From Allopusillimonas lactea (GTDB lineage: Bacteria > Pseudomonadota > Gammaproteobacteria > Burkholderiales > Burkholderiaceae_B): a stretch of 64,000 nucleotides of DNA. Below, in pieces: positions 10,181 through 19,266 of the stretch. Location of the stretch: assembly GCF_021653995.1 (NCBI RefSeq), contig NZ_JAJJOZ010000004.1, positions 243,212 through 307,211 on the forward strand, given 5' to 3'. Under the pieces are notes generated by a model. It was not told the origin of the DNA, searched no databases, and saw only the letters and a program-made list of their open reading frames with translations. The number at the start of each line of letters is the position of its first letter. Position 1 is the first letter of the stretch. A program made the position numbers and the translations under genes.

Positions 10181-11548
10181 CTACAAATATTTGGGTACCA
10201 CACAGCTTTTATGCTGGATGTGGTGCGCGAACTCGTCGCGGAAATGCTTGATGAAGCTGCGCACGGGCATGGCTGCCGCGTCGCCCAGGGCACAGATGGT
10301 GCGCCCCATGATGTTTTGTGCCACAGAGTCGAGCACTTCCATGTCTTCGGGGCGGCCTTCACCGTGTTCGATACGGTGCACCATGCGATAGAGCCAGCCG
10401 GTGCCTTCGCGGCAAGGCGTGCACTGGCCGCAGCTTTCTTCGAAGTAGAAGTACGACAGACGCATCAGCGACTTGACCATGCAGCGGGTCTCGTCCATGA
10501 CGATAACCGCGCCCGAGCCGAGCATTGACCCCGCCTTGGCGATGGAGTCGTAGTCCATGTTGGTCTGCATCATGATGTCGGCGGGCAGCACCGGCGCGCT
10601 GGAGCCACCGGGAATCACCGCCTTGAGCTTGCGGCCGCCACGCATGCCACCAGCCAGCTTGAGCAGCTCGCTGAACGGCGTGCCCAGCGGGACTTCGTAA
10701 TTGCCAGGCAGCTCTACATCGCCCGAGACCGAAAACAGCTTGGTGCCACCTGCATTGGGTACGCCGATCTCGAGGTACTCTTTGGCGCTGTTGCGGAAGA
10801 TCCAGGGCACCGCCGCGAAGGTTTCGGTGTTGTTGATGGTGGTGGGCTTGCCGTACAGACCGAAGCTGGCCGGAAACGGCGGCTTGAAGCGCGGCTGGCC
10901 TTTCTTGCCTTCGAGCGATTCGAGCAAGGCGGTTTCTTCGCCGCAGATGTATGCACCGTAGCCATGGAAAGCGTGCAGCTGGAAGCTGAACTGGGAACCC
11001 AGGATGTTGTCGCCCAGGAAGCCCGCCTTGCGCGCCTCTTCCAGCGCTTCCTCGAAACGCTCATAGATTTCGAAGATTTCGCCGTGGATGTAGTTGTAAC
11101 CCACGCTGATGCCCATCGCATACGCGGCGATGGCCATGCCCTCGATCACGATATGAGGGTTGAAGCGCAGGATGTCACGATCTTTGAACGTACCGGGCTC
11201 GCCTTCGTCGGAATTGCAGACCAGGTATTTTTGGCCGGGCAAGGTGCGCGGCATGAAGCTCCACTTCAGACCTGTGGGGAAACCCGCGCCACCGCGGCCG
11301 CGCAGGCTGGATGCCTTGACTTCGGCAATCACGTCATCAGGCGTCATGCCGGTGGTGAGGATCTTGCGCAGGGCCTCGTAGCCACCACGCTTGACGTAGT
11401 CTTCGAGACGCCAGTTGTCGCCGTCCAGGCCCGCCATGATCTGCGGAGCGATATGGCGGTCGTGGAAGACCATGCTGCGGGAAAGCTCGCCGCCCGGATT
11501 CGGGGCCAACCCTTCCGAAAATTTCTGCAGGACTGCCGCCGCGCTCAT
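10181..11548 (-). CDS. nuoF: NADH-quinone oxidoreductase subunit F
   Basis: NADH-binding subunit of complex I with FMN and one [4Fe-4S] cluster. The 455-residue product starts MSAAAVLQKFSEGLAPNPGG. Visible motifs are the glycine-rich NADH site LRGRGGAGFPTGLKWSFMP, the FMN region YNYIHGEIFEIYERFEEAL, and the cluster motif SCGQCTPCREGTGW. The ATG overlaps the nuoE stop by four bases. The open frame runs 82 codons further upstream within nuoE without similarity. Confidence 0.97.
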   Translation of the reverse strand: MSAAAVLQKFSEGLAPNPGGELSRSMVFHDRHIAPQIMAGLDGDNWRLEDYVKRGGYEALRKILTTGMTPDDVIAEVKASSLRGRGGAGFPTGLKWSFMPRTLPGQKYLVCNSDEGEPGTFKDRDILRFNPHIVIEGMAIAAYAMGISVGYNYIHGEIFEIYERFEEALEEARKAGFLGDNILGSQFSFQLHAFHGYGAYICGEETALLESLEGKKGQPRFKPPFPASFGLYGKPTTINNTETFAAVPWIFRNSAKEYLEIGVPNAGGTKLFSVSGDVELPGNYEVPLGTPFSELLKLAGGMRGGRKLKAVIPGGSSAPVLPADIMMQTNMDYDSIAKAGSMLGSGAVIVMDETRCMVKSLMRLSYFYFEESCGQCTPCREGTGWLYRMVHRIEHGEGRPEDMEVLDSVAQNIMGRTICALGDAAAMPVRSFIKHFRDEFAHHIQHKSCVVPKYL

Positions 11549-12039
11549 ACCGACTCTCCGTGCTGTTTGAGTTCGTGAATCATTGCGTCGATGCGCTCGG
11601 ACGACATACGCACACACATGTGCTTGTTGTTCATGAGGACCACCGGCGCGTCGCCGCAGGCGCCCATGCACTCGCCCTCGAGCAGGGTAAACATGCCATC
11701 CGGCGTGGTTTCGTGAAAGTCGATACCCAGTTTTTTCTTCAGGTAGTCGGCCGTCTTGACCCCATCGCGCAAGGCACAGGGCAGATTGGTGCACACAGTG
11801 ATCTTGTAGCGCCCCACTGGGTGCGTATCGAACATGTTGTAGAACGTAGCGACCTCTTGCACCGCGATGGGTGGAACGCCGAGGTACTGGGCGATATCCT
11901 GGATAACGTCAGTCGATACCCAGCCTTTTTCGTCCTGTGCGATCGCCAGCGCGGCCATGATGGCCGAACGCTTCTGATCCGCCGGGAACTTGGTGAGCTC
12001 CTGGTCGATTCTCTGGTAGGCTTGTTCGGAAAGCAGCAT
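11545..12039 (-). CDS. nuoE: NADH-quinone oxidoreductase subunit E
   Basis: Thioredoxin-fold subunit of complex I that holds the [2Fe-2S] cluster N1a. The 164-residue product has the four ligand cysteines at residues 83, 88, 124 and 128 (VCTNLPC and GECMGAC). The length is normal for the family. The gene lies 33 bases after nuoD. Confidence 0.97.
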   Translation of the reverse strand: MLLSEQAYQRIDQELTKFPADQKRSAIMAALAIAQDEKGWVSTDVIQDIAQYLGVPPIAVQEVATFYNMFDTHPVGRYKITVCTNLPCALRDGVKTADYLKKKLGIDFHETTPDGMFTLLEGECMGACGDAPVVLMNNKHMCVRMSSERIDAMIHELKQHGESV

Positions 12040-12072
12040 AGTTTGAATCCGGTATTAACGTTGGCGCGGCCG

Positions 12073-13329
12073 TCAGCGGTCGATCTCGCCAAACACAATG
12101 TCTTGCGTACCAATGATGGTGACGGCGTCGGCAATCATGTGCCCGCGCGTCATTTCATCGAGCGACTGCAAGTGCGCGAAGCCCGGCGCGCGGATTTTCA
12201 TCCGATAGGGCTTGTTGGCGCCGTCGGACACCATGTAGATGCCGAACTCGCCCTTGGGGTGCTCGACCGCGGCATAGGCTTCGCCTGCCGGCACGTGCAT
12301 GCCCTCGGTGAACAGCTTGAAGTGGTGGATCAAGTCTTCCATGCCGGTTTTCATGCGCTCGCGCGACGGCGGCGCAACCTTATGGTTGTCGACAATGACC
12401 GGGCCAGGATTGTTGCGCAGCCACTCCACGCACTGGCGAATGATGCGATTGCTTTCGCGCATCTCGGCGATGCGCACCAAATAGCGGTCGTAGCAGTCGC
12501 CATTGACGCCTACCGGTATGTCGAAATCGAGCCGGTCGTAGACCTCGTAGGGCTGATTGCGGCGCAAATCCCATTCGATGCCGGAACCACGCAGCATAGG
12601 GCCCGTGAAGCCCAGCGCTTTCGCACGTTCTGGGCTGACCACGCCGACGTCGACCAGACGCTGCTTCCAGATGCGGTTATCGGTGAGCAGAATTTCGTAC
12701 TCGTCGACGCAGGTGGGAAAGCGATTGGTGAAGTCTTCGATGAAATCAAGCAGCGAGCCTGAACGAGCTTCGTTCATGGCTTTGAGTTCTTTCTCGCCGC
12801 GATACTTGCTGGTCTGGCCATACTGCGGCATGGCGTCGGGCAGATCGCGGTAGACGCCGCCGGGGCGATAGTAGGCCGCGTGCATACGCGCACCGGACAC
12901 CGCCTCGTAGCAGTCCATGAGGTCTTCGCGTTCGCGGAAAGCATACAGAAACACCGCCATTGCGCCGACGTCCAGCGCGTGCGAGCCCAGAGACATCAGG
13001 TGATTCAGGATGCGGGTGATTTCGTCGAACATCACGCGGATGTACTGTGCGCGCAGCGGCACCTGGATGCCCAGCAGCCGTTCGACTGCCATGCAGTAGG
13101 CATGCTCGTTGCACATCATCGACACGTAGTCGAGGCGGTCCATGTAGGGCAGCGCCTGCAGAAATGTCTTGTGCTCGGCCAGCTTTTCGGTGGCGCGGTG
13201 CAGCAGACCTATGTGCGGATCAGCCCGTTGGATGACCTCGCCGTCTAGTTCGAGTACCAGACGCAGCACGCCGTGCGCCGCCGGGTGCTGAGGCCCGAAG
13301 TTAAGTGTGTAGTTCTGAATTTCAGCCAT
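12073..13329 (-). CDS. nuoD: NADH-quinone oxidoreductase subunit D
   Basis: The 49-kDa-type subunit of complex I that lines the quinone site; 418 residues starting MAEIQNYTLNFGPQHPAAHG. The FGPQHPAAHG loop contains the His that contacts quinone in the family. It is a separate gene, not fused to nuoC as in Escherichia coli. It begins 4 bases after the nuoC stop. Confidence 0.97.
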   Translation of the reverse strand: MAEIQNYTLNFGPQHPAAHGVLRLVLELDGEVIQRADPHIGLLHRATEKLAEHKTFLQALPYMDRLDYVSMMCNEHAYCMAVERLLGIQVPLRAQYIRVMFDEITRILNHLMSLGSHALDVGAMAVFLYAFREREDLMDCYEAVSGARMHAAYYRPGGVYRDLPDAMPQYGQTSKYRGEKELKAMNEARSGSLLDFIEDFTNRFPTCVDEYEILLTDNRIWKQRLVDVGVVSPERAKALGFTGPMLRGSGIEWDLRRNQPYEVYDRLDFDIPVGVNGDCYDRYLVRIAEMRESNRIIRQCVEWLRNNPGPVIVDNHKVAPPSRERMKTGMEDLIHHFKLFTEGMHVPAGEAYAAVEHPKGEFGIYMVSDGANKPYRMKIRAPGFAHLQSLDEMTRGHMIADAVTIIGTQDIVFGEIDR

Positions 13330-13333
13330 GTTT

Positions 13334-13945
13334 CTAGCGCCCTGCTCCGTAACCTTCTTCGCGGACCACGCGGGGGGTGATGAGCCGCGGCTCGATCGTG
13401 ACGGGCTGGTAAATCACCCGCTGCTGCTCGGTGTCGTAACGCATCTCGACGTTGCCGGAAAGAGGGAAATCCTTGCGGAACGGATGCCCGATGAAACCGT
13501 AGTCGGTGAGAATACGGCGCAAGTCGGGGTGACCTTCGAAGACGATGCCGTACAGATCGAAGGCTTCGCGCTCGTACCAGTTGACCGCCGGCCACACGCC
13601 GACGAGCGAGGCAATGACGGGAAACTCGTCGTTAGCCACAAAAGCCCGCACCCGCAGGCGCCAGTTGTGACGCACTGACAACAGGTGCAGCACCACCGCA
13701 AAGCGTTGCGGATACAGGCCGGGATCGGCCACCAGCGTGGGTGCGCCCCAGCCGGAATAATCGATGCCGCACAGGTCGATGCACATCTCGAAACCCAGGG
13801 TTTCGTTGTCGCGAAGGACGGTGCAGGCATCGACCCAGTTCTCGGCGGGCACCTCGAGCGTAAGTTCATTGAGCGCGTTCTTGAGCGAAATAGTTTCGCC
13901 GAAGACCGCCTTCAGGTTGTGTTCTAGCGTTTCGAGCCGGGTCAT
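13334..13945 (-). CDS. nuoC: NADH-quinone oxidoreductase subunit C
   Basis: The 30-kDa-type peripheral subunit of complex I, 203 residues from MTRLETLEHNLKAVFGETIS. The family signature WYEREAFDLYGIVFEGHPDLRRIL is present. The longest open frame begins in the nuoB coding region and adds 70 unrelated residues, so it was rejected. The gap to nuoB is 37 bases. Confidence 0.96.
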   Translation of the reverse strand: MTRLETLEHNLKAVFGETISLKNALNELTLEVPAENWVDACTVLRDNETLGFEMCIDLCGIDYSGWGAPTLVADPGLYPQRFAVVLHLLSVRHNWRLRVRAFVANDEFPVIASLVGVWPAVNWYEREAFDLYGIVFEGHPDLRRILTDYGFIGHPFRKDFPLSGNVEMRYDTEQQRVIYQPVTIEPRLITPRVVREEGYGAGR

Positions 13946-13982
13946 AGTGTGATCAGCGTAAAAAATGGGCAGACCGCGGGGC

Positions 13983-14459
13983 CTAGCGCGCGATGGTATT
14001 GGTGAGGCGGATCTTGGCCTGCATCTGCAACAAGCCATATACCAGCGCCTCGGCAGTGGGTGGACAGCCTGGGACGTAGACGTCGACCGGCACGATGCGG
14101 TCACAACCGCGCACGACCGAATACGAGTAATGGTAGTAACCACCACCGTTGGCACAGGAGCCCATGGATACCACCCAGCGAGGCTCGGCCATTTGGTCGT
14201 ACACCTTGCGCAAGGCGGGCGCCATCTTGTTGCACAGCGTGCCCGCCACGATCATGAGGTCGGACTGGCGGGGGCTGGGGCGAAAGATGATACCGAACTG
14301 GTCGAGGTCGTAGCGCGCAGCGCCGGCATGCATCATTTCGACTGCGCAGCATGCCAGGCCAAACGTCATGGGCCACAGCGAGCCCGTCTTGGCCCAGTTC
14401 AGGAACTTGTCCGCACTGGTGGTTATAAAACCTTCTTTCATAATGCCGTCGATAGCCAT
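13983..14459 (-). CDS. nuoB: NADH-quinone oxidoreductase subunit B
   Basis: Complex I subunit that carries the terminal [4Fe-4S] cluster N2, the electron donor to quinone. The 158-residue product starts MAIDGIMKEGFITTSADKF. Cluster ligands are at Cys37 and Cys38 (ACCAVE), Cys102 (GSCANGG) and Cys132 (PGCPP). Unlike its neighbours it is set off from the preceding gene, nuoA, by 107 bases that contain two stem-loops. Confidence 0.97.
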   Translation of the reverse strand: MAIDGIMKEGFITTSADKFLNWAKTGSLWPMTFGLACCAVEMMHAGAARYDLDQFGIIFRPSPRQSDLMIVAGTLCNKMAPALRKVYDQMAEPRWVVSMGSCANGGGYYHYSYSVVRGCDRIVPVDVYVPGCPPTAEALVYGLLQMQAKIRLTNTIAR

Positions 14460-14469
14460 AATTTTGCCT

Positions 14470-14560
14470 GTATAAGCCAAAGCCCGGCCCGCGTCTTGTA
14501 CGCGGGCAGCCCGGGCCAGTGACGGGAGTATCGAAGCAAAGGCGGCCAAGCCGCCTTTGT
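14470..14560 (-). promoter_or_regulatory. Two stem-loops between nuoA and nuoB
   Basis: The nuoA-nuoB gap is the only long gap in the operon. Reading in the gene direction, the first hairpin (14559-14537) has a perfect 10-bp stem CAAAGGCGGC/GCCGCCTTTG around three bases. The second (about 14515-14476) pairs GCCCGCGT with ACGCGGGC and is extended by GCCCG/CGGGC, followed by only three T. Neither has a proper T tract, so they look more like processing or stability elements or a weak attenuator than full terminators. Confidence 0.5.
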
Positions 14561-14566
14561 TTGCAC

Positions 14567-14926
14567 TTACTCCCAGTCGAGCGCGCCCTTTTTCCACTCG
14601 TAGATGAACCCTACGGTGAGAATGGCGAGAAATACGATAACCGTCCAGAAACCGACGAGACCGAGCGTACCGTTGGCAATGGCCCACGGGAACAGAAAGG
14701 CGATTTCCAGATCGAACATGATGAACAGGATGGCGACCAGGTAGTAGCGCACATCGAACTTCATGCGCGAATCGCCGAATGCCTCGAAGCCGCACTCGTA
14801 CTGCGAGAGTTTTTCGTCGTACGGGCGGTGCGGGCCAAGCAGACGGCCGGCACCAAGCAGCGCAAAGCCAATGACCGTGGCAACGAGAATAAACAGCAGA
14901 ACGGGGAAGTACTGTTGCAGGTTCAT
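14567..14926 (-). CDS. nuoA: NADH-quinone oxidoreductase subunit A
   Basis: Three-helix membrane subunit of complex I, 119 residues from MNLQQYFPVLLFILVATV. Conserved features are the loop YECGFEAFGDSRMKFDVRYY, whose Cys lies close to the quinone tunnel in the family, and LVAILFIMFDLEIAFLFPWA. An in-frame ATG three codons upstream (14935) is possible; neither start has a strong ribosome site. It is the first gene of the 14-gene nuo operon. Confidence 0.96.
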   Translation of the reverse strand: MNLQQYFPVLLFILVATVIGFALLGAGRLLGPHRPYDEKLSQYECGFEAFGDSRMKFDVRYYLVAILFIMFDLEIAFLFPWAIANGTLGLVGFWTVIVFLAILTVGFIYEWKKGALDWE

Positions 14927-14960
14927 GCAAAGCATCCAATCACAATGAGTAAACCTTTGG

Positions 14961-14969
14961 ATTGTAGCA
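14961..14969 (-). promoter_or_regulatory. Candidate nuo operon promoter (extended -10)
   Basis: Upstream of nuoA the minus strand reads TGCTACAAT, an extended -10 element (TGn plus TACAAT). The -10 hexamer is at 14966-14961 and would start transcription near 14954, about 28 bases before the nuoA ATG. No good -35 hexamer is seen, which fits an extended -10 promoter. It is inferred from sequence only. Confidence 0.45.
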
Positions 14970-15005
14970 TTTTGAGAGCGTCATTCTGCTGAATAACCCT
15001 GCCCT

Positions 15006-15332
15006 TCAATTACCACGCTTGGCCCGAAGCTCAGGAGGTTTGACATGGGGCAAACTTTTACCGGGAGGAAGAATCTGAACGTAGATCTCACCCTCTTTGA
15101 GCATACCCAGTTCAGCGCGCGCGCGTTCCTCGACCGCCGCCGTACCGGACTTTAGATCCTGCACCTCGGCCTGCAGTGCGTTGTTGCGCGCGAGCAGCGC
15201 GGCATTGGTTTCTTCCTGGGCGGCCACCACGCCTTCGAGCTCATGTACACGCAGCCAGCCGCCCTTTCCCCACCACAAAGGGTACTGGATGATGGCTGTG
15301 AGCAATACCAGGACGATCAGGAGCAGGCGCAT
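15006..15332 (-). CDS. ftsB: Cell division protein FtsB
   Basis: Small bitopic division protein that forms a complex with FtsL and FtsQ at the septum. The 108-residue product has one N-terminal membrane helix (residues 2-20, LLLIVLVLLTAIIQYPLWW) and then a coiled coil rich in Glu, Ala and Leu to about residue 80. This matches the family in length and in its WWGKGG start of the periplasmic part. It follows eno, the usual neighbour of ftsB in proteobacteria. Here nuoA comes next, 70 bases beyond the stop. Confidence 0.92.
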   Translation of the reverse strand: MRLLLIVLVLLTAIIQYPLWWGKGGWLRVHELEGVVAAQEETNAALLARNNALQAEVQDLKSGTAAVEERARAELGMLKEGEIYVQILPPGKSLPHVKPPELRAKRGN

Positions 15333-15410
15333 CGGTCGGCGTATGGTCGGCGTGTTGTCGGCATGAACGGCTTGTAAGCGGCGTATGTGCGAGATACGGA
15401 CGGCGCGTGC

Positions 15411-15441
15411 AAAACGGCCCGGCGAGCGGCCGGGCCGTTTT
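15411..15441 (-). terminator. Terminator hairpin after eno
   Basis: A perfect 13-bp stem AAAACGGCCCGGC/GCCGGGCCGTTTT with a five-base loop begins four bases after the eno stop codon. The minus-strand arm ends in TTTT followed by GC. The stem is symmetric, so it could act on both strands. It separates eno from ftsB and could lower ftsB transcription relative to eno. Confidence 0.75.
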
Positions 15442-15445
15442 GCGT

Positions 15446-16732
<1,287 letters not shown>

Positions 16733-16918
16733 GATGGTTGACTATCCTGCCTGAATAATGGAGAAATGGTGGCGTCGGCGCACCGGCTGCCCGGTGCCGC
16801 GGGCTGCGGCGACCCCTGGCCACCACGCGCGCGAATGCCCGATTGTACCTGCGCCCGCGACCACGCGCGAACCATTGCCAAATAAGCAATTTAGAAGAAT
16901 AGACATTTTAGGCGGCAT

Positions 16919-16938
16919 GCTGCAAGCATGCTTGCAGC
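16919..16938. promoter_or_regulatory. 20-bp perfect palindrome upstream of eno
   Basis: GCTGCAAGCATGCTTGCAGC is a perfect 20-bp palindrome about 190 bases before the eno ATG and 43 bases after the marR stop. It is followed on the plus strand by a second small inverted repeat (CCGGT-A-ACCGG, 16938-16948). There is no T tract. It could be a regulator site for eno or a weak end of the efflux transcript. The rest of the 248-base gap shows nothing else I recognise. Confidence 0.4.
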
Positions 16939-16980
16939 CGGTAACCGGCAGACTGCCCGCCGACGGCGGCCCGCTACGGC

Positions 16981-17412
16981 TCAGGCGCGTCGCTGCCGGT
17001 CCAGGCGCTCCTCGACCTCGTGCAGCAAGGTTCTGAGCAGTGCCATTCTTTCTGGCGGCAGATCGCCGAACATTGTGTCCACGAACGCATTGCGGCGCGG
17101 CAGCATGCCTTGGATGAGATTGCGACCGGAGTCGGTCAACTCGACATTGGTAAGGCGGTTGTCGGCCGGATCGCTGTGACGCGCCACCCACGCTTCGGCC
17201 TCAATGGCTTTGATCTGGCGGGTCAAGGAAGCGGGATCCATGGACAAGCGGACAGCGAGCGCTTTCTGTGACATGCCGCCATGCTGGTAAAGCGCCAGCA
17301 GAATCCGCCAGCGCGGCATAGACATGCCGATGCCCGCCTCGAAGGCGGTCATCATGGCGCGGTAGGTGCGCCCCAACTGCTGCACCGTCTGAAGTTGCAG
17401 CGACTCGCTCAT
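16981..17412 (-). CDS. MarR family transcriptional regulator
   Basis: The 143-residue product starts MSESLQLQTVQQLGRTYR. It has a central winged helix-turn-helix (about residues 35-95: MPRWRILLALYQHGGMSQKA, then LAVRLSMDPASLTRQIKAIE and the wing HSDPADNRLTNVELTDSG), the MarR pattern. The ATG overlaps the stop of the efflux gene by four bases, so the two are cotranscribed. MarR proteins next to DHA2 pumps commonly repress their own operon and respond to a pump substrate; this is inferred here. Confidence 0.88.
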   Translation of the reverse strand: MSESLQLQTVQQLGRTYRAMMTAFEAGIGMSMPRWRILLALYQHGGMSQKALAVRLSMDPASLTRQIKAIEAEAWVARHSDPADNRLTNVELTDSGRNLIQGMLPRRNAFVDTMFGDLPPERMALLRTLLHEVEERLDRQRRA

Positions 17413-18992
17413 GATTGCGCATCCTTTTGTTCGCGACCGCCACGCGACAGCCGCACCAGCGGCAGGCGGTATACCCACATCAGCCCGATGAACGCGGTCA
17501 GCAACACGGCAACCAGCCCGAGATGCACAGCCGCGACCAGCGCCGTGCGCGCTTGCTCGATATATGCCTCGCCGTAAAGGCCCATACGCTGCAACTGCGC
17601 CACGAAATCGCTCTGCACCGCGTGGTTGACGAGCACCTGAGGGTCTTCCAGCATTGCGCCCCAACCCTGCCCCTCGGGCACCGCGGCGCGCACCCCGGCC
17701 ACATAATAATGCCCAACCAGGGTGCCCACCACTGCAGTACCTATCATGCCGCCTATCATGCGCACCGATTGCAGCATGGCGGTGGAAATGCCCAGCAGCG
17801 AGCGCCCGGCGGTTTCCTGGGCGAAGACGGTGAGATTGGGTAGCACGAAGCCCAAACCCAGGCCAGCCATCATCATATAGGCCAGCACCAGCGCCTTTGG
17901 GGTCTCGCGATCCATGAACACAATACCCACGCTGGCCGCCAGCATAAGGCCGAAGCCCGCGTAAAGCATATTGTTGGGGCGCGACAGCCTGAGCACAATG
18001 CGGGAATTGACAATGCTCCCCAGCGTGATGCACACCACCATGGGTGTGATAAGCAGGCCGACCTCTTGCGGCGACATGCCGAACCCGCCCTGTAGCAGCA
18101 GCGGAATATAAAACAGCAGCGCAAACATGATGAAGCCCAGGAACAGCGACAGACCAAACAGTGCAGCCAGGCTTTTATTGCGGAACATTTCCGGCGGCAG
18201 CAGGGGATGCGCGCAATGACGTTCGCGGTAGTGCAGCAGGCCAAACGCAAGAACAATGGCGGCAACCAGCGCGAAGATGAGCGGAGAAGCGCCTTGGGAA
18301 GAAACCAACTGCACGAATGCCTGCAAAGACGCCAGGCCCAGGGCGACCAGGACGGCGCCCAGCCAGTCCATGCGCACCTGCGCGCCACGGATCTGGCGGA
18401 TATGGGGCATGTAGCGCAGCAGGAAAAACAACGCGATCAGGCCCAGGGGCACATTCATGAAAAACACCGCGCGCCAGCCAAGCTGTTCGGTGAGAATGCC
18501 GCCCAGAGTCGGCCCTACGCCGTTGGCTACCCCAAAGGCGGATGACAGCAGCATCTGCCAGCGCAGCCGCACCTGTGTATCGGGAAAGAGGTCAGGCACC
18601 GAGGCGAAGGCGGTGCCCACCAGCATGCCGCCGCCCACGCCTTGCAGCGCACGCGCAATGACCAGCTGAATCATGGAGTCGGACAAGCCGCAGAATATGG
18701 ACGCGGAAAGAAACACCACCACCGACGCCACCACGAAGGGCTTGCGCCCGTATAAATCACCCAGCCGGCCGAAGATGGGGACAGTGATGACGGAAGTCAG
18801 CAGATAGGCCGTCGCCACCCAGGCGTAATACTTGAACCCGTTAAGATCCGCAACCACCGTTGGCAGCGCCGTACCGACGACGGTCTGGTCGATCGCCACC
18901 ATCATGATAACGAAGCACAGCCCCAGCATCGCACGCAATGATTGGCTGACCGTAAGGACGCGGCCGGCGTCGGAGTGTTGCGGCGTAGACAT
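17409..18992 (-). CDS. DHA2-type MFS drug efflux transporter
   Basis: Inner-membrane proton-driven multidrug exporter of the EmrB/QacA (14-helix) group. The 527-residue product starts MSTPQHSDAGRVLTVSQS. The first helix ends DQTVVGTALPTVVADL, the DHA2 motif D1, and motif A is seen as GRLGDLYGRKP; motif C-like GVANGVGPTLGG follows. The open frame could begin ten codons upstream at a GTG, but the ATG fits the family better. It is cotranscribed with the downstream marR gene. Confidence 0.9.
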   Translation of the reverse strand: MSTPQHSDAGRVLTVSQSLRAMLGLCFVIMMVAIDQTVVGTALPTVVADLNGFKYYAWVATAYLLTSVITVPIFGRLGDLYGRKPFVVASVVVFLSASIFCGLSDSMIQLVIARALQGVGGGMLVGTAFASVPDLFPDTQVRLRWQMLLSSAFGVANGVGPTLGGILTEQLGWRAVFFMNVPLGLIALFFLLRYMPHIRQIRGAQVRMDWLGAVLVALGLASLQAFVQLVSSQGASPLIFALVAAIVLAFGLLHYRERHCAHPLLPPEMFRNKSLAALFGLSLFLGFIMFALLFYIPLLLQGGFGMSPQEVGLLITPMVVCITLGSIVNSRIVLRLSRPNNMLYAGFGLMLAASVGIVFMDRETPKALVLAYMMMAGLGLGFVLPNLTVFAQETAGRSLLGISTAMLQSVRMIGGMIGTAVVGTLVGHYYVAGVRAAVPEGQGWGAMLEDPQVLVNHAVQSDFVAQLQRMGLYGEAYIEQARTALVAAVHLGLVAVLLTAFIGLMWVYRLPLVRLSRGGREQKDAQS

Positions 18993-19022
18993 GGAAGCCA
19001 CTTTCAAAATGCTTGGTAGCAC

Positions 19023-19040
19023 AATAATTGATTGATCAAA
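19023..19040 (-). promoter_or_regulatory. Candidate MarR operator before the efflux operon
   Basis: Just upstream of the efflux gene the minus strand reads TTGATCAATCAATTATTG. It contains the inverted repeat TTGAT-CA-ATCAA (19039-19028), the AT-rich TTGA/TCAA type bound by many MarR proteins. The site is 36 bases before the ATG, where a repressor would block the promoter. No protein-binding evidence can be read from sequence alone. Confidence 0.4.
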
Positions 19041-19189
19041 AGTTTAGCCTGCCACACCGCCTGCTGGCAACCGATGCCCGCATAACAGGCACGCCTTGCG
19101 GTTTCGGCGCAACAGCTGAAGAAAAATAGAGGGAGCGGCACGCCCCTTAACGCCCCAGCGTGCGAGGCTGCGGGTGGCCGCATGGGAGG

Positions 19190-19220
19190 AGGCCCGCAGC
19201 CCTTACGGGACTACGGGCCT
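19190..19220 (-). terminator. Possible pyrG terminator hairpin
   Basis: An inverted repeat pairs AGGCCCG with CGGGCCT (with inner CCC/GGG) about 47 bases after the pyrG stop. It has no T tract, so it is a weak call. The 19041-19266 gap otherwise holds only GC-rich sequence with no gene. Confidence 0.3.
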
Positions 19221-19266
19221 CTGGGATGCTGCGCCAGGCCGGGCCCGCAGCGCGGCCCGCCTTGGT

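Noticed and set aside
7820..10528. A very long open frame on the plus strand (about 900 codons) opposite nuoG and nuoF, and similar long plus-strand frames opposite pyrG (19174-20973) and pnp (35461-37737)
   Set aside because: They mirror highly conserved genes on the other strand, and their proteins are rich in His, Gln, Arg and Ala with no domain, as expected from the codon bias of GC-rich antisense.
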